NCBI GenBank assembly: GCA_027886175.1 | Contig: JAJNNQ010000011.1 | Location: forward strand, 1-64,000 | Direction: 5' to 3' | Origin: Phylloscopus collybita | Lineage: Eukaryota; Chordata; Aves; Passeriformes; Phylloscopidae | DNA length: 64,000 nt | Shown here: positions 23,476 to 36,100 of the stretch, one piece after another | Layout: every line of letters begins with the position of its first letter | Numbering within the stretch: position 1 is the stretch's first letter | Translations under genes and position numbers: made by a program | Notes under the pieces: model-generated | Seen by the model: only the letters and a program-made list of their open reading frames with translations | The model's database searches: none | What the model was told of the DNA's origin: nothing

Positions 23476-25712
23476 CCACCAAAAAATCCCACAAAAAAAA
23501 AAATAAACAGCCCAACAAAATCACCCTAAATTTTCCCCCAAAACCCCCAAAATCGCTGCAAAAATCACCACAAAATCATACCAAAGCCACCCCCAAAGTT
23601 GCCTCAAAAATTACCTGAAAATCATCCCAAATAACCCACAAATTGGCTTCTGCACCCCAAAACTGCACTCAAATCACCTTAAAAATCACCCCAAAATCAT
23701 CCCCAAACCCATTGTAAGTCACCCCAACAATCACCCAAAAATCATCCCTAAGAACACCCCAAAAATTTGCTTTGGCACCCCCCAAATGGCCCAAAATCAC
23801 CCCCAAAAGCCCTCCAAATTGCCCCCAAAACATCCCTAAACTCACCCCAGAATCACTGCAAAATCACCCACAATCACCCCAAAATGAGCTCTGGCACCCC
23901 CAAAACCTGCCCTAAAAATAGCCCCAAAATCACCCCCAAAAATGGCTTTGACACCCCCTAAAACACCAAAATCACCCCAGAATCACTCCAGAAATCACCC
24001 CAAATTTCCTTAAAAACTTTTGAAATCACCCAAAATCTGCTTTGGAACCCCCAAAACACCTCCAAAATTGTCCCAAAAACCACCCCAAAATCATCTGATA
24101 TCGCCCCAAAATCAGCTTCTGCACTCCCAAAACCCCCTGAAATCACCCAAGAAACCTTCAAAATTGCCTAAAAACAACGCCAAAGTCGCCCCAAAAATCT
24201 CTCCAAAATCTCCCCAAATTACTCCAAAACTGGCTTTGGCAATCCTGAAAAAAAAACCAAAATTGCCCTAGAAACACCCCAAATCGCCCAAAAAATCACC
24301 ACAAAGTCAACCAAAATCATCTGAAAATTGGATTGAGCTCCCCCCAAAAGTCACCGCAAAATGATCCCCAAACTATCCTCGAAATCGCCTCATGAATCAC
24401 CTCAACATCACATCAAATCACTGTCAAATCAGCTTCTGCACCCCCCAAAACCCCTAAAATTGCCCCAGAAACCTTCAAAATTGCCCAAAAACCACTTCAA
24501 AAATCACACCAAAATCACCTCAAAATCACCCTAAAATCTCCCCAGAAACCATCCAAAAATCACCCTAAAAAAAACTTAAATCATCATCGGCACCCTCAAA
24601 ACCCCCCAAAATTGCTCCAAAAATCACCCCAAAAATCAACCCAAGAGCTCTCAGAATCGCCCCAAAAACCAACTCAAAGGTGCCCCAAAAATCGCCCCAA
24701 AATCACTCCAAAACTGATTTTGGCACCTTCAAAACTTCCCAAAATCACCCTAAAAATTTGCTTCAGCCCCTCAATAAATCACCCCAAAAATCACCCCCCA
24801 AATCACCCCAAAATCGGCCAAAATCACCCCAAAAGTGGCTTCAGCACTCTCAATACCGCCCAAAATTGCCCCAAAAGTCACCCCCAAATCAACCAAAACC
24901 ATGCAAAATAAACCCAAAATCATGCTGAAATTGGCTTCTGCACCCCAAAAATCACCCCCAAATTTCCCTTAAAAAATTATCCCCAAATCATCCCAAAAAT
25001 CACCCCAAACCCCCTCAAATCACCCCAAAAATCCCCAAAATCGCCACAAAAATCACCTCAAAATCGCCCTAAACACTCACACCCCAAATCACACAAAAAT
25101 GGGCCAGGGCAACCCAAAAATCACACAAATACCACCCAAAATCACACCAAAATCGGTTTTGGCACCCCAAAACTGCCACCAAAACTTCCCAAATCTCCCC
25201 AAATTAGCCTCCAAAAGCCCCCAAATAGCGCCCCAAAATCACCACAGAATTGTTCCAAAATCAATGCAAAATAAGCCCAAAATCTGCCCAGAAGTTGCCC
25301 CACCGTCGTTCCAAAAATCACCTCAAAATTGGCCTTGGCACCCCCTAAAATCACCGCAAATCTGCTCAAAAATCACCTTAAAATCGGCTTGGCCTCTGCC
25401 AAAAATATCCCCAAAATCTGAACCCAAAATCATCCCAAAATCTTACCAACCCCCGCCCCCCCCCCCAAAATCGCACCCAAATCACCCCAAATGACCCTAA
25501 AACAGGCTTTGACACCCTCAACGCCCCCCCAAATGGCACTAAAACCCCCCAAAATTGCCCCCCAAACCACCCCCAAAATCACCCGAAAATCAATTGAAGC
25601 CACACCAAAATCAACTTTGGAACCCCAGAATCGCCACCAAACACCACCCCCCCCATCCCCCCCCCCCGCCAAGAATCACCGCAAATTTGCCCCCAAAACT
25701 GCCCCAAAAATC
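23476..25712 (+). repeat. A-run/C-run minisatellite (AAAATCACCCC type), right part
   Basis: This is the continuation of the array after the solo LTR. CCAAAATCACCCC-type motifs run for 2.2 kb. Landmark blocks like GGCTTTGGCACCC or CAGCTTCTGCACTCCC recur at 55, 86 and 117-119 bp steps, roughly multiples of 11. C homopolymers up to 10 bases occur near 25450-25460 and 25647-25669. The G-rich minus strand has closely spaced G4 runs suited to quadruplex formation. Open frames here are rich in P, K, N and Q and arise from the repeat. Confidence 0.8.
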
Positions 25713-26182
25713 TGACTCTCATCTTTCTGAAGTCCTCCGGAAGAATTCTGTATGTGAAGCAGCCTGGGAGCAGGGTTTATATACCAGGGGCGGGCAATTC
25801 AGAGCCCTCTTCTCTCCCACGGGCAGAGGGTCTGGCACTTGCCATTTCCAAGGGCCCTGCAGCTGCCAAAGGTGCCTTTTTTGCTCGGTTTGTGGGAATT
25901 TTTTTTTTTTAATTTTTTTTCTGTGTTTGTCTTTGTGTTTATTTTCGTTTTATTTTTCAATCAACTTTTCCCATCAGCTCTGGGCAGAATCTGTATCTGC
26001 CACTTGTCTATGGCACTGTGGAGGTGGCCAAGGGGACCTTCCCCGAGCTGTGTGCAGAGGAATCCAAATCTGCCCAGGCCGGGGCTGGTCAGTAGCCACT
26101 TAGTTGTGTTTACTGGATGCAGCTCTGGATGTTTCCCTTGGGTGTCTCCAGGGAGGGAATGTTTGGTCTGCCGGGGCTGGGC
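25713..26182. other. Unique DNA with pyrimidine-rich segment
   Basis: Unique sequence follows the minisatellite, with a T-rich tract at 25890-25965. Open frames (25555-26103 and 25839-26390) run partly through repeat sequence, and I recognise no domain. Confidence 0.35.
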
Positions 26183-26340
26183 TTTCACAGAGAGGGGAAA
26201 GCTGTTGCTGCCAGCACTGTGGTGTCATAAAGAGGGGAACACAGGTGCTGCTGACGCTGTGGTGTCAGAGAGAGGGGAGTGCTGGGGCTGGCACTACTCC
26301 TGTGTCACACAGAGGGGAATGCTGGACCTGCCCTGCTCCT
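26183..26340 (+). repeat. Four-copy outlier of the 40-bp minisatellite
   Basis: Four units of the type CACAGAGAGGGGAAAGCTGT followed by TGCTGCCAGCACTGTGGTGT lie here, with GTGGTGTCA boxes at 26219 and 26259, exactly 40 bp apart, then TGTGTCACAC at 26301. The unit is the same as in the large array at 30102-36380, about 3.8 kb away. It is either the ancestral seed or a fragment split off from the main array. Confidence 0.8.
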
Positions 26341-26988
26341 GCCCTGCCCCCAACAGCTTTGTGAGCACCTTGAGTGGACAGAAGGGCTGAGCCAAAGGTG
26401 AGAATTGCAGAAAGGGCTGAGCTGAGAGGAACCCAGTGGGATCATGGAGTCCAGGCAGTCACAAGCCGGGCATCCCTGGGAGCGGTGTCCAAAGGCTCCT
26501 GGAGCTGCGGCTGCCTCGGGGCTGTGAGCATTCCCTGAGGAGCCTGGTCAGTGGCCAAGCCCCCTGTAGGGGAAGAAGCCTTTGCTAATCTCCATCCCGG
26601 AGTTGCCCTGGCCCAGCCCCAGCTGTTCCCTCGGGTGCAGTCCCTGAGGAGCCCAGGGCCGAGGTGGGAGCTACCCCAGCGCTGGCCCTCGGAAGGAGGC
26701 GCAGCCCCCCAGGGAGCTCTGAGCTCCGTCTGCTGGGCTGCGGCCGAAGCGAGCAAGTGCCTGCAGAGCTCCAGGGAAAGGTCCTGCCCTTGGCTGAGGG
26801 CCAGGCCAGGGCCACGGGAAGAAAATCAACTTGCAGCTTCTGCCCCACAGCAGGGAGGAGCAGCAATTGCTGGCTAAGAGAGACTCTTGCCTAGGGCCTG
26901 CAGGGAGAGGACACAGGGAATGGCTTAGTGCTGCCTGGGGGCAGGCTGAAATGGGACGTGGAGATGGAATTGTACCCTGCAAGGGCCA
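26341..26988. other. GC-rich unique DNA, no gene recognised
   Basis: GC-rich unique sequence with overlapping short open frames on both strands (26551-26877, 26671-26994 and others). None has a motif I can name. The composition suggests old regulatory or exonic sequence, but there is no direct support. Confidence 0.35.
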
Positions 26989-27080
26989 TGGCACAGGTTG
27001 GCCCGAGAAGCTGCGGCAGCCCCTGAATCACTGGAAGCGTCCAAGGCCCTCTTGGATGGGGCTTCCTGCCCAGGAGTGAT
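26989..27080 (+). mobile_element. CR1 LINE 3'-region fragment
   Basis: The stretch matches the plus-sense 3' part of avian CR1: a CACAGGTTGGCCCGAGAAGC block, GCGGCAGCCCCTGAATC, CTGGAAGCGTCCAAGGCC and TTGGATGGGGCTTCCTG. It runs directly into the ATGGC/ATGGG microsatellite. Only about 90 bases remain. Confidence 0.6.
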
Positions 27081-27190
27081 GGCATGGCATGGCATGGCAT
27101 GGCATGGCATGGCATGGCATGGCATGGCACGGGATGGGATGGGATGTGATGGGATGGGATGGGATGGGATGGGATGGGATGGGATGGGGT
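27080..27190 (+). repeat. Pentanucleotide microsatellite (GGCAT)n then (GGGAT)n
   Basis: About nine GGCAT units (27083-27127) change to about eleven GGGAT-type units (27130-27187). The two blocks differ by one base per unit, so one probably mutated and spread from the other. It adjoins the CR1 fragment, whose tail may have seeded it. Confidence 0.95.
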
Positions 27191-27471
27191 GTTGTAGGGT
27201 GGGGATGGAACTGTGGGGGGTGGGATGTATTTTGTGAGGGATGGAGATTGGAAAGCGGGGGCATGGGGTGGTTTGCCCTCTTGGAGTGAGGCACTAGAAG
27301 GAGGAACAGCAGGGGGCACTTTTGGGGATGCTCCTGCTGCTTTTAGGAATTTTGGGTCCTAGAAGTGTCTTCTGGGCATTTGCAGTTAAATTGGGAAGGC
27401 TGAGATAAAGGTCCTGAGCTGTGGAGGGTTGAGGTGAAGAGCCAGGATTTTGGAAGGGTGAGGGTACCTCA

Positions 27472-27585
27472 TTCCAGGAAGGCAGGAAGGGAGTAAGGGA
27501 GGGAGGGAGGGAGGGAAGGCGGGAGGGGGAGAGAGAGAGGAAGGAAGGGAAGAAGAAAAGGGAGGGAGGGATGGAGGGAGGGGTC
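27472..27585 (+). repeat. Purine-only GGGA/GGAA tract
   Basis: About 110 bases are almost entirely G and A, with repeated GGGAGGGAGGGAGGG at 27497-27515 and several further G3 runs. Such tracts can form triplex or quadruplex structures. Confidence 0.9.
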
Positions 27586-30000
27586 CAGATCTGTTCTTTA
27601 TCTGCAGCTGGAGCCTGTTATCTGGAGTTCGTTGGCACTGCCAGTGCCCGCATCTGGAAATTTCCTAGTGTTGGCGTGTCCCAAGTCCAGCAATTTGCTG
27701 GCACAGAAAGCCAAAATTGGGCAATTTTCTGGTTCTGGCACCAGCACTACCCAGATGCAGTAATTTGCTGGTTCCAGGAGTCCAGATCCAGCAAATTGCC
27801 AACACTGGCTCTGCCCAGGTGTGGCATTTGCCAGTACCAAGCAGATCTGGTAATTTTCTGCTGCTGGGACACTCAGGGGGTCTGGCAGAGCAGGAAAGGT
27901 GACCCTGAAGCAGGAGATTTCCTTGGCTTCAGCAAAGCCTGAGATTTGCTTTAGGGGAGGAGAGACAAGTTTGTCCTCAATCCACAGCTGCAGAAAGTAA
28001 CTGGGTTCTAAACATACCCAAAACTGAGATTTAAACACATACAAGTTTAAATGTGTGGGTCCAAAGTGATCATAGAACTTTATTTTTATAGAGGAGAAGA
28101 AATGAGAGAAATAGAGAAGTAGGAAAACTGCCCAGAGTATCTGTGAGAAACACAGGGAAGGGGTTACCACCACCATGGGTCCAGAGCTGGCTTTTAGAGT
28201 GCAATGGGGGAGATGTGTGTAAAGTGGAATGAGTCTTTCTCTGGTCACTCTGATAGTAGTCAAGCGAGCCAGAGAGGGAACAGGGCTGTGGCAGCAGCAC
28301 CAGAGGTGTTGGGGGGTGGTGGTATCTGAGGGAGCATGAGCAGTCTTGCAGGAATAGCCAGGATAGCAAAGGACAACACAGCACAGCAACGATTCTGGCA
28401 CTGTGCAGATTTTTGCAGTGCTGCCATGTGTGGCTGGTTGGGCACTTGCTTATAGAGAGTTTTGAGAATGGCAGTCTTCACATTCACTTCATGAAGTTCA
28501 TTGGCCGGCTCACCCGATTCATGGAAAAGTTTACTGCTTGCTCTCAGCATATCAAAAGTTTGCAGTTTGCTCGCCTGATGTACCAAGTCTGCTGTTATCT
28601 CAATGTCTTAACAGTTCACTGCTCTCTTGCCTGCTGTACCCAAAGCCTGGTGTTAGCAAGCTTAGTGGACCAACTCTAAACCCTAGTAATAACTTTCAAC
28701 AAGGTGCCTCTTTTTCTAAAATGAAACAGTTCCTGAAGTTTTGGTTAGAGACAAATTTAATCTTCAAAGAGGCAATGGGGAAACATTCTCTACTTTTTGC
28801 TCGTTGTCTGTAGAGCCATAGCTGGAAACCTTTCAGTTTAGATTCAAACTGAAGGAGTGGTTGAAGGCCACAGTATGTAGAACTGAGAAGCAAAGTGCAT
28901 AGCACTGGTCTTCTCTAGGACCAGCAGTGTCAGCTGAGAATGTCCTTGCTCAAAGTTTAGCTTGCACCCGGTAAACTGCATAACGTATGATGGAAATGTG
29001 CACCTTCCCTCAAGCTCTAGGTACCAGCATAGCCTGCCACTCTAACAAATCCCAAAAAACTGAAAGCATTCAGCAGCTGCTTCCTTGCAACAAGTCGCAC
29101 AGCCAAAGGCCAGGCCTGGCTTTCACCTTCCCCTTGCAGCCTACAAACGGTGGGAGACGTACAGGTGACTGTGGGAGCTCAGGATTTCTGTACAACCAGC
29201 CAATATGATTTGGCAGAAGCCATTTACTGTTTACATTAAGCTATATTTATACATTCTAAGACTACTTGTTCATGTGATCAGACATTTTTTGATTGGAGGC
29301 TCCATCTTGTCCACGCATTCATCATGCACCCTTCAGGAAATATGATTGGTTACAGTCCATCACTTTATGGGCCTCCTTTATCTAGTTCTTTTATTTTAGC
29401 ACTGTTTATGTCTTAGTAACCTTGACAAATTCCTGAGGGTTCTGATAAGAATAACTACTGGTGGTTTGGCTAAGGCACATTATGGCCTAAGATGTTCAAA
29501 TACATTGCTACAGGTGACTCTCCCTTTCCTTCTCAGCTACCTGAAAAAGCACAGCATTTCAGTGTTGCAGAATCCTGAGCAAAACTGAACAGCAGTTCCA
29601 CTTCAAGCAGCTCAATGTGCCAGGACAGAAAGCTTTAGCTGACCTGCCTCCTTGCCTTTTCCTTGCAGCCTTTCATTTTCAGAGCACACACTGAAGCCAT
29701 GCACTTTGTTTCTCAGCTAAGCGTGGTGTCATACCGGCTGAGTCCCATATGTCCATCTCTTGCACAGACAAATGGCTTCAGTCAAAACACGCCAATGCCA
29801 CACGCTTTCCTGCTCAGCTATTTACACCATCACATTCTGTGTCCCACTTGCAATCTGAATCTAAACTGAGAAGTTTCTGGCTACATCTCATACAAACAGA
29901 TACGCCAGGAGGAAAAGGTTGCCTGGACCTTGATCCTTACATTCAAAAATGTCCTTTTGCTCCACAATTGAATGATAACTGTAAACTTCACACACACATT
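27586..30000. other. Unique DNA with faint repeats, no gene recognised
   Basis: At 27640-27870, short motifs like CAGCAATTTGCTGG recur four times (near 27690, 27757, 27788 and 27846) with heavy decay. A minus-strand frame at 27598-28401 overlaps this repeat and has no known motif. A second minus-strand frame, 28260-28586, contains a fairly protein-like segment (ANELHEVNVKTAILKTLYKQ), but I cannot place it. The remainder to 30000 is ordinary AT-rich DNA. Confidence 0.35.
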
Positions 30001-30005
30001 CACAG

Positions 30006-30055
30006 GTACACACACACACACACACACGCACACGCGCGCACACACACACACACAC
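30006..30055 (+). repeat. (CA)n microsatellite
   Basis: An alternating CA run with some CG steps in the middle (CACACGCACACGCGCGCACA) lies just before the 40-bp minisatellite. A shorter CACACACA precedes it at 29990. Such runs can adopt Z-DNA. Confidence 0.97.
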
Positions 30056-30101
30056 TGGAACTCACCAATCCCGCACCTTGACTTCTCTACCACTTTTGAC
30101 T

Positions 30102-33100
30102 AGGTCTGCTGTGGTGTCACGCAGAGTTGGAAGATGGTGCTGCCACCACTGTGGTGTGACAGAGAGGTGGAAACTGGTGCTGCCAGCACTGTGGCGTAAC
30201 AAAGAGGGGAATTCTGGTGCTCGAACTACTGTGGTGTCACTAACAGGTAAAAGCGAGTGCTGTCACCACTGTGGTGTCACAGAGTGGTATAAGCTGGTGC
30301 TGCCAGCACTGTAGAGTGACAGAGAGGGGAACACTGGTGCTGCCAGCACTGTGGTGTTCAGAGGAGGTGGATGCTAATTCTGCAGGCACTGTAGTGTTAC
30401 AAAGGGGTGGAAGCTGCAGCTGCTACGGCTGTGTTTTCACAGAGACATAGAAGCTGGTGCTACCAGCACTGTGGTGTCAGAGAGAGGTGGAAGTATGTGT
30501 TGCCACTGCTGTGGTGTCACAGAAAGGTGGAAGTTGCTGCTGCCAGCTCTGTGGTGTCACAAAGAGAGGAATGCTGGTGCTGCCAGAGCTGTGGTGTCAC
30601 AGAGAGGTGGAAGCTGGTGCTACCAGCTCTATGGCATCACAGAGAGTTGGAAGCTGCTGCTGCCTGCACTGTGGTGTCAGATGGGGTGGAAGCTGGTTCT
30701 GCCAGCACTGTGGTGTCACAGAGAGGGAGAAGCTGTTGCTGCCAAATCTTTGGCACCACAAAAAGAGCAATTGTGTCAGCCTAAATACTGCGGTGTAACA
30801 GAGAGGTGGAAGTTGGAGCTGCCAGCACTGTTGTGTCATGTAGGGTTGGAAGCTGCTTCTGCACCTGCTGTGGTGTCACAGAGAGGTGGGAGTGTGTGCT
30901 GCCAATGCTGTGGTGTCACAGAGAGGTGGAAGTGTGTGCTGCCAATGCTGTGGTGTCACAGAGAGGTGGGAGTGGGTGTTTCCACTGCTGTGGTGTCACA
31001 AAGTGGTGGAAACTGGTTCTGCAGGCACTGTGGTGTCCCAGAGACATTGTAGCTGGTGCTGCCAGAACTGTGGTGTCGCAGAGTGGTGGAAGCTGAAGCG
31101 TCCAACACCGTGGTGTCCCAGAGAGGTGGAATCTGGTGCTGCCAAGACTGTGTTGTCACAGCGAGGTGGCAGCTGGTGCAGGCAGCACTGTGGTGTCATA
31201 GAGAGATGGAAGCTGGTGCGAAAATGCTGTGGTGGGACAGGGAGGTGGATGCTGGTGCTTCCACTGCTGTTTTTCACAGAGAGGTGGAAGCGGGTTCTGC
31301 CAGCTTTGTGGTGTCACAAAGAGAGGAATGCTGGTGCTGCTCTTGTGTCACAGAGAGGTGGAAGCTGGTGCCACCAGCACTGTGGCAACATAAAAAGGGT
31401 AGTGGTGGTTTTCCAGCAACTGTGTTGTCACAAAGAGGTGGAAGCTCCTGCTGCAGCTGCTATCGTGTCACAGAGAGCTGGAAGCTGCTGTTGCCGACAC
31501 GGTGGCATAACAGAATGATGGAAGCAGGTGCTGGCAGCACTGCGGTGTCACGGAGTGATGCAAGATGGTTTTACCAGCGCTGTGGTGTCATAGAGATGTA
31601 AAAGGTAAAGCTGCCAACACCGTGGTGTCCCAGAGAGGTGGAATCTGGTGCTGCCAAGACTGTGTTATCACAGCGAGGTGGCAGCTGGTGCAGGCAGGAC
31701 TGTGATGTCATAGAGAGGTGGAAGCTGGTGCTTCAAATGCTGTGGTGTGACAGGGAGGTGGAAGCTGGTGCTTCAACTGCTGTGTTTTCATGGAGAAGTA
31801 GAAGCTGGTGCTACCAGCATTGTGGTGTCACAGAAAGGTGAAAGTCTGGACTGCCACTGCTATTGTGTTGCAGAGAGACAGAAGCTGGTGCTGCCAGCAC
31901 TGTGGTAACACAAAATAGTAATGGTGGTTCTCCAGCTAATGTGTTGTCACAGAGAGGTGGAAGCTGCTGCTGCAACTGCTATAGTGTCACAGACAACTGG
32001 AAGCGGGTGTTGCCATCACTGTGGTGTCAAAGAATGTTGGAAGCAGGTGCTGGCAGCACTGCGGTTTCACCGAGTGATGGAACCTGGTGTTACCAGCTCT
32101 GTTGTGTCCCAGAGATGTGGAATCTGGTGCTGCCAATACAGTGTTGTCACAGCGAGGTGGCAGCTGGTGCAGGCAGCACAGTGATGTCATAGAGAGGTGG
32201 AAGCTAGTGCTACAAATGCTGTGGTGTGACAGAGAGGTAGAAGCTGGTGGTGCCAGCACTGTGGTGTCACAGAGAGGTGGAAGTTGCTACTGCCAGCACT
32301 GTGGTGTCACAAAGAGAGGAATGCTGGTGCTGCCACTGCTCTTGTGTCGCAGAGAGGTGGAAACTGGTGCTGCCAGCACTGTGGCAACACAAAACGGTAA
32401 TGGTGGTTCTCCACCTACTGTGTTGTCACAGAGAGGTGGAAGCTGCTGCTGCAACTGCTATTGTGTCTCAGACAGCGGGAAGCTGCTGTTGCTGTCACTG
32501 TGGTGTCACAGAATGTTGAAAGCAGGTGCTGGCAGCACTGCAGTGTCACCGAGTGATGGAAACTAGTTTTACCAGCGCTGTGGTGTCACAGAGAGATGGA
32601 AGGTGAAGCTGCCAACATCGTGGTGTCCCAGAGAGGTGGAATCTGGCGCTGCCAACACTGTGTTGTCACAGCGACGTGGCAGCTGGTGCAGGCAGCACTG
32701 TGGTGTCATGGAGAGGTGGAAGCTGGTGCTGCAAATGCTGTGGTGTGACAGAGAGGTGGAAGCTGGTGCTAGCAGCACTGTGGTGTCACAAAAAAGTGGA
32801 AATTGCTGCTGCCAGCACTGTGGTGTCAGAAGGAGAGGAATGCCGGTGCTACCAGAGCTGTGGTGTCACAGAGAGGGAGAATCTTTTGCTGCCAGCTTTG
32901 TGGCATCACAAAAAAGGCAATTGTGGTACCCTAATTACTGGGGTGTAACAGAGAGGTGGAAGCTGGAGCTGCCAGCACTGTTGTGTCACATAGGGTTGGA
33001 AGCTGCTTCTGCACCTGCTGTGGTGTCACAGAGAGGTGGAATGTGTGCTGCCAATGCTGTGGTGTCACAAAGAGGTGGGAGAGGGTGTTTCCACTGCTGT

Positions 33101-36100
33101 GGAGTCACAGAGAGCTGGAAACTGGTTCTGCAGGCACTGTGGTGTCCCAGACACTTTGTAGCTAATGCTGCCAGAACGGTGGTGTCGCAGAGAGGTGGAA
33201 GCTGAAGCGTCCAACACCGTGGTGTCCCAGAGAGGTGGAATCTGGTGCTGCCAAGACTGTGTTGTCACAGCGAGGTAGCAGCTGGTGCAGGCAGCACTAT
33301 GGTGTCATAGAGATGTGGAAGCTGGTGCTGCAAATGCTGTGGTGTGACAGGGAGGTAGAAGCTGGTGCTGCCAGCACTGTGGTGTCACAGAAAGGTGGAA
33401 GTTGCTACTGCCAGCGCTGTGGTATCACAAGGAGAGGAATGCTGGTGCTGCTAGGGCTGTGGTGTCACAGAGAGGTGGAAGCTGGTGCTTCAACTTCCGT
33501 GTTTTCATAGAGACGTGGAACAAGGTGCTACCAGCCCTGTGGTGTCACAGAAAGGTGGAAGTTGCTGCTGCCAGGTCTGTGGCGCCACAAAGAGAGGCAT
33601 GCTGGTGCTGCCTGAGCAGTGGTGTCACAGAGAGGTGGAATCTGATGCTGCCTGCACTGTGGTGTCAGATGGAGTGGAAGCTGTTTCTGCCCACACTGTG
33701 GTGCCACCGAGAGGGTTAAGCTGTTGCTGCTGTCTCAGTGGCATAACAAAATAGGCAATTCTGGTACCCTACATACTGTGGTGTAAATGACAGGTGGAAG
33801 TTGGAGCTGCCAGAACTGTTGTGTCACGTAGGGTTGGAAGCTGCTTCTGCACCTGCTGTGGTGTCACGGAGAGGTGGAAGTCTGTGCTGCCACTGCTGTG
33901 GTGTCACAGAGAGGGGGAAGCTGGTTCTGCCGGCACTGTAGTGTCACAGAAAGGTGGAAGTTGCTGCTGCCAGCACTGTGGTGTCACAAAGAGAGGAATG
34001 CTGGTGCTGCCACTGCTCTTGTGTCGCAGAGAGGTGGAAGCTGGTGCTGCCAGGACTGTGGCAACACAAAAGGGTAATGGTGGTTCTCCAGCTACTGTGT
34101 TGTCACAGAGAGGTGGAAGCTGCTGCTGCAACTGCTATAGTGTCACAGAAAGCTGGAAGCTGCTGTTGCTGTCACTGTGGTGTCACAGAATGTTGGAAGC
34201 AGGTACTGGCAGCACTGCGGTGTCACCGAGTGATGGAAGCTGGTTTTAGAAGCGCTCTGGTGTCACAGAGAGATGGAAGGTGAAGCTGCCAACATCGTGG
34301 TGTCCCAGAGAGGTGGAATCTGGTGCTGCCAACACTGTGTTGTCACAGTGACGTGGCAGCTGGTGCAGGCAGCACTGTGGTGTCATGGAGAGGTTGAAGC
34401 TGGTGCTAAAAATGCTGTGGTGTGACAGAGAGGTAGAAGCTGGTGCTTCCAGCACTGTGGTGTCACAGAAAGTTGGAAGTTGCTGCTGCCAGCTCTGTGG
34501 TGTCACAAAGAGAGAAATGCTGGTGCTGCCTGAGCTGTGGTGTCACAGAGAGGTGAAAGGTGGTGCTGCCAGCTCTGTGGCATCACAGAGTGGTGGAAGT
34601 TGATGCTTACCCTGCTGTGTTTTCACAGAGAGGTAGAAGCAGGTGCTGCCAGCACTGTGGTGTCACAGAAAGGTGGAAGTAGCTGCTGCCATCTCTGTGG
34701 TGTCACAAAGAGAGGAATGCTGGTGCTGCCAGAGCTGTGATGTCACAGAGAGGTGGAAGCTGGTGCTGCCAGCTCTGTGGCATCACAAATAGGTGGAAGC
34801 TGCTGCTGCCTGCACTGTAGTGTCAGATGGGGTGGAAGCTGGTTCTCCCAGCACTGTGGTGTCACAGAGAAGGAGAAGCTGTTGCTGCTAGCTCTGTGGC
34901 ACAACAAAAAAGGCAATCGTGGTTCCCTAAATACTGCGGTGTAACAGAGATTTGAAAGTTGGAGCTGCCAGCACTGTTGTGTCACGCAGGGTGGGAAGCT
35001 GCTTCTGGACCTGCTGTGGATCCACAGAGAGGGGGAAGTGTGTGCTGCCAATGCTGTTGTGTCACAGAGAGGTGGGAGGGGGGGTTTCCACTGCTGTGGT
35101 GTCACAAAGTGGTGGAAACTGGTTCTGCAGGAACTGTGGTTTCCCAGAGACTTGGTAGCTGGTGCTGCCAGGACTGTGGTGTGGCAGAGAGGTAGAAGCC
35201 GGTGCTTCAACTGCTCTGTTTTCACAGAGAGATGGAAGCTTGTGATTCCAGCTCTGTGGCATCACAGAGAGGTGGAAGCTGGTGCTGCCAGCTCTGTGGC
35301 ATCACAGAGATGTGGAAGTTAATGCTGCCTGCACTGTGGTGTCAGATGGGGTGGAAGCTGGTTCTCCCAGCACTGTAATGTCACAGAGAGGGAGAAGCTG
35401 TTGCTGCCAGCTCTGTGGCACAACAAAAAGCAATTGTGGTACCCTAATTACTGCGGTGTAACAGAGAGGTGGAAGTTGGAGCTGCCAGCACTGTTGTGTC
35501 ACGTAGGGTTGGAAGCTGCTTCTGCACCTGCTGTGGTGTCACAGAGAGGTGGAAGTGTGTGCTGCCACTGCTGTGGTGTCACAGAGAGGGGGAAGCTGCT
35601 GTTGCCGTTACTGTGGTGTCACAGAATGTTGGAAGCAGGTGCTGGCAGCACTGCAGTGTCACCGAGTGATGGAACCTGGTTTTTCCAGCGCTGTGGTGTC
35701 ACAGAGATGTGGAAGCTGGTGCTGCCCACACTGAGTAGTCACAGCGAGGTGGCAGCTTGTGCAGGCAGCACTGTGGTGACATAGAGAGGTGGAAACTGGT
35801 GGTACAAATGCTGTAGTGTAACAGGGAGTTGGAAGCTGGTGGTGCCAGCACTGTGGTGTCACAGAAATGTGGAAGTTGCTGCTGCCAGCTCTGTGGTGTC
35901 AGAAAGAGAGGAACGCTGGTGCTGCCAGAGCTGTGGCATCACAGAGAGGTGGAAGCTGCTGCTGCCTGCACTGTGGTGTCAGATGGGGTGGAAGCTGGTT
36001 CTGCCAGCACTGTGGTGTCACAGAGAGGGAGAAGCTGTTGCTGCCAGCTCTGTGTCATCACAAAAAAGGCAATTCTAGTACCCTAACTACTGCGGTGTAA

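Noticed and set aside
27598..28401. 267-codon minus-strand open frame
   Set aside because: Part lies over a decayed short repeat, no known domain is visible, and the remainder has ordinary noncoding composition.
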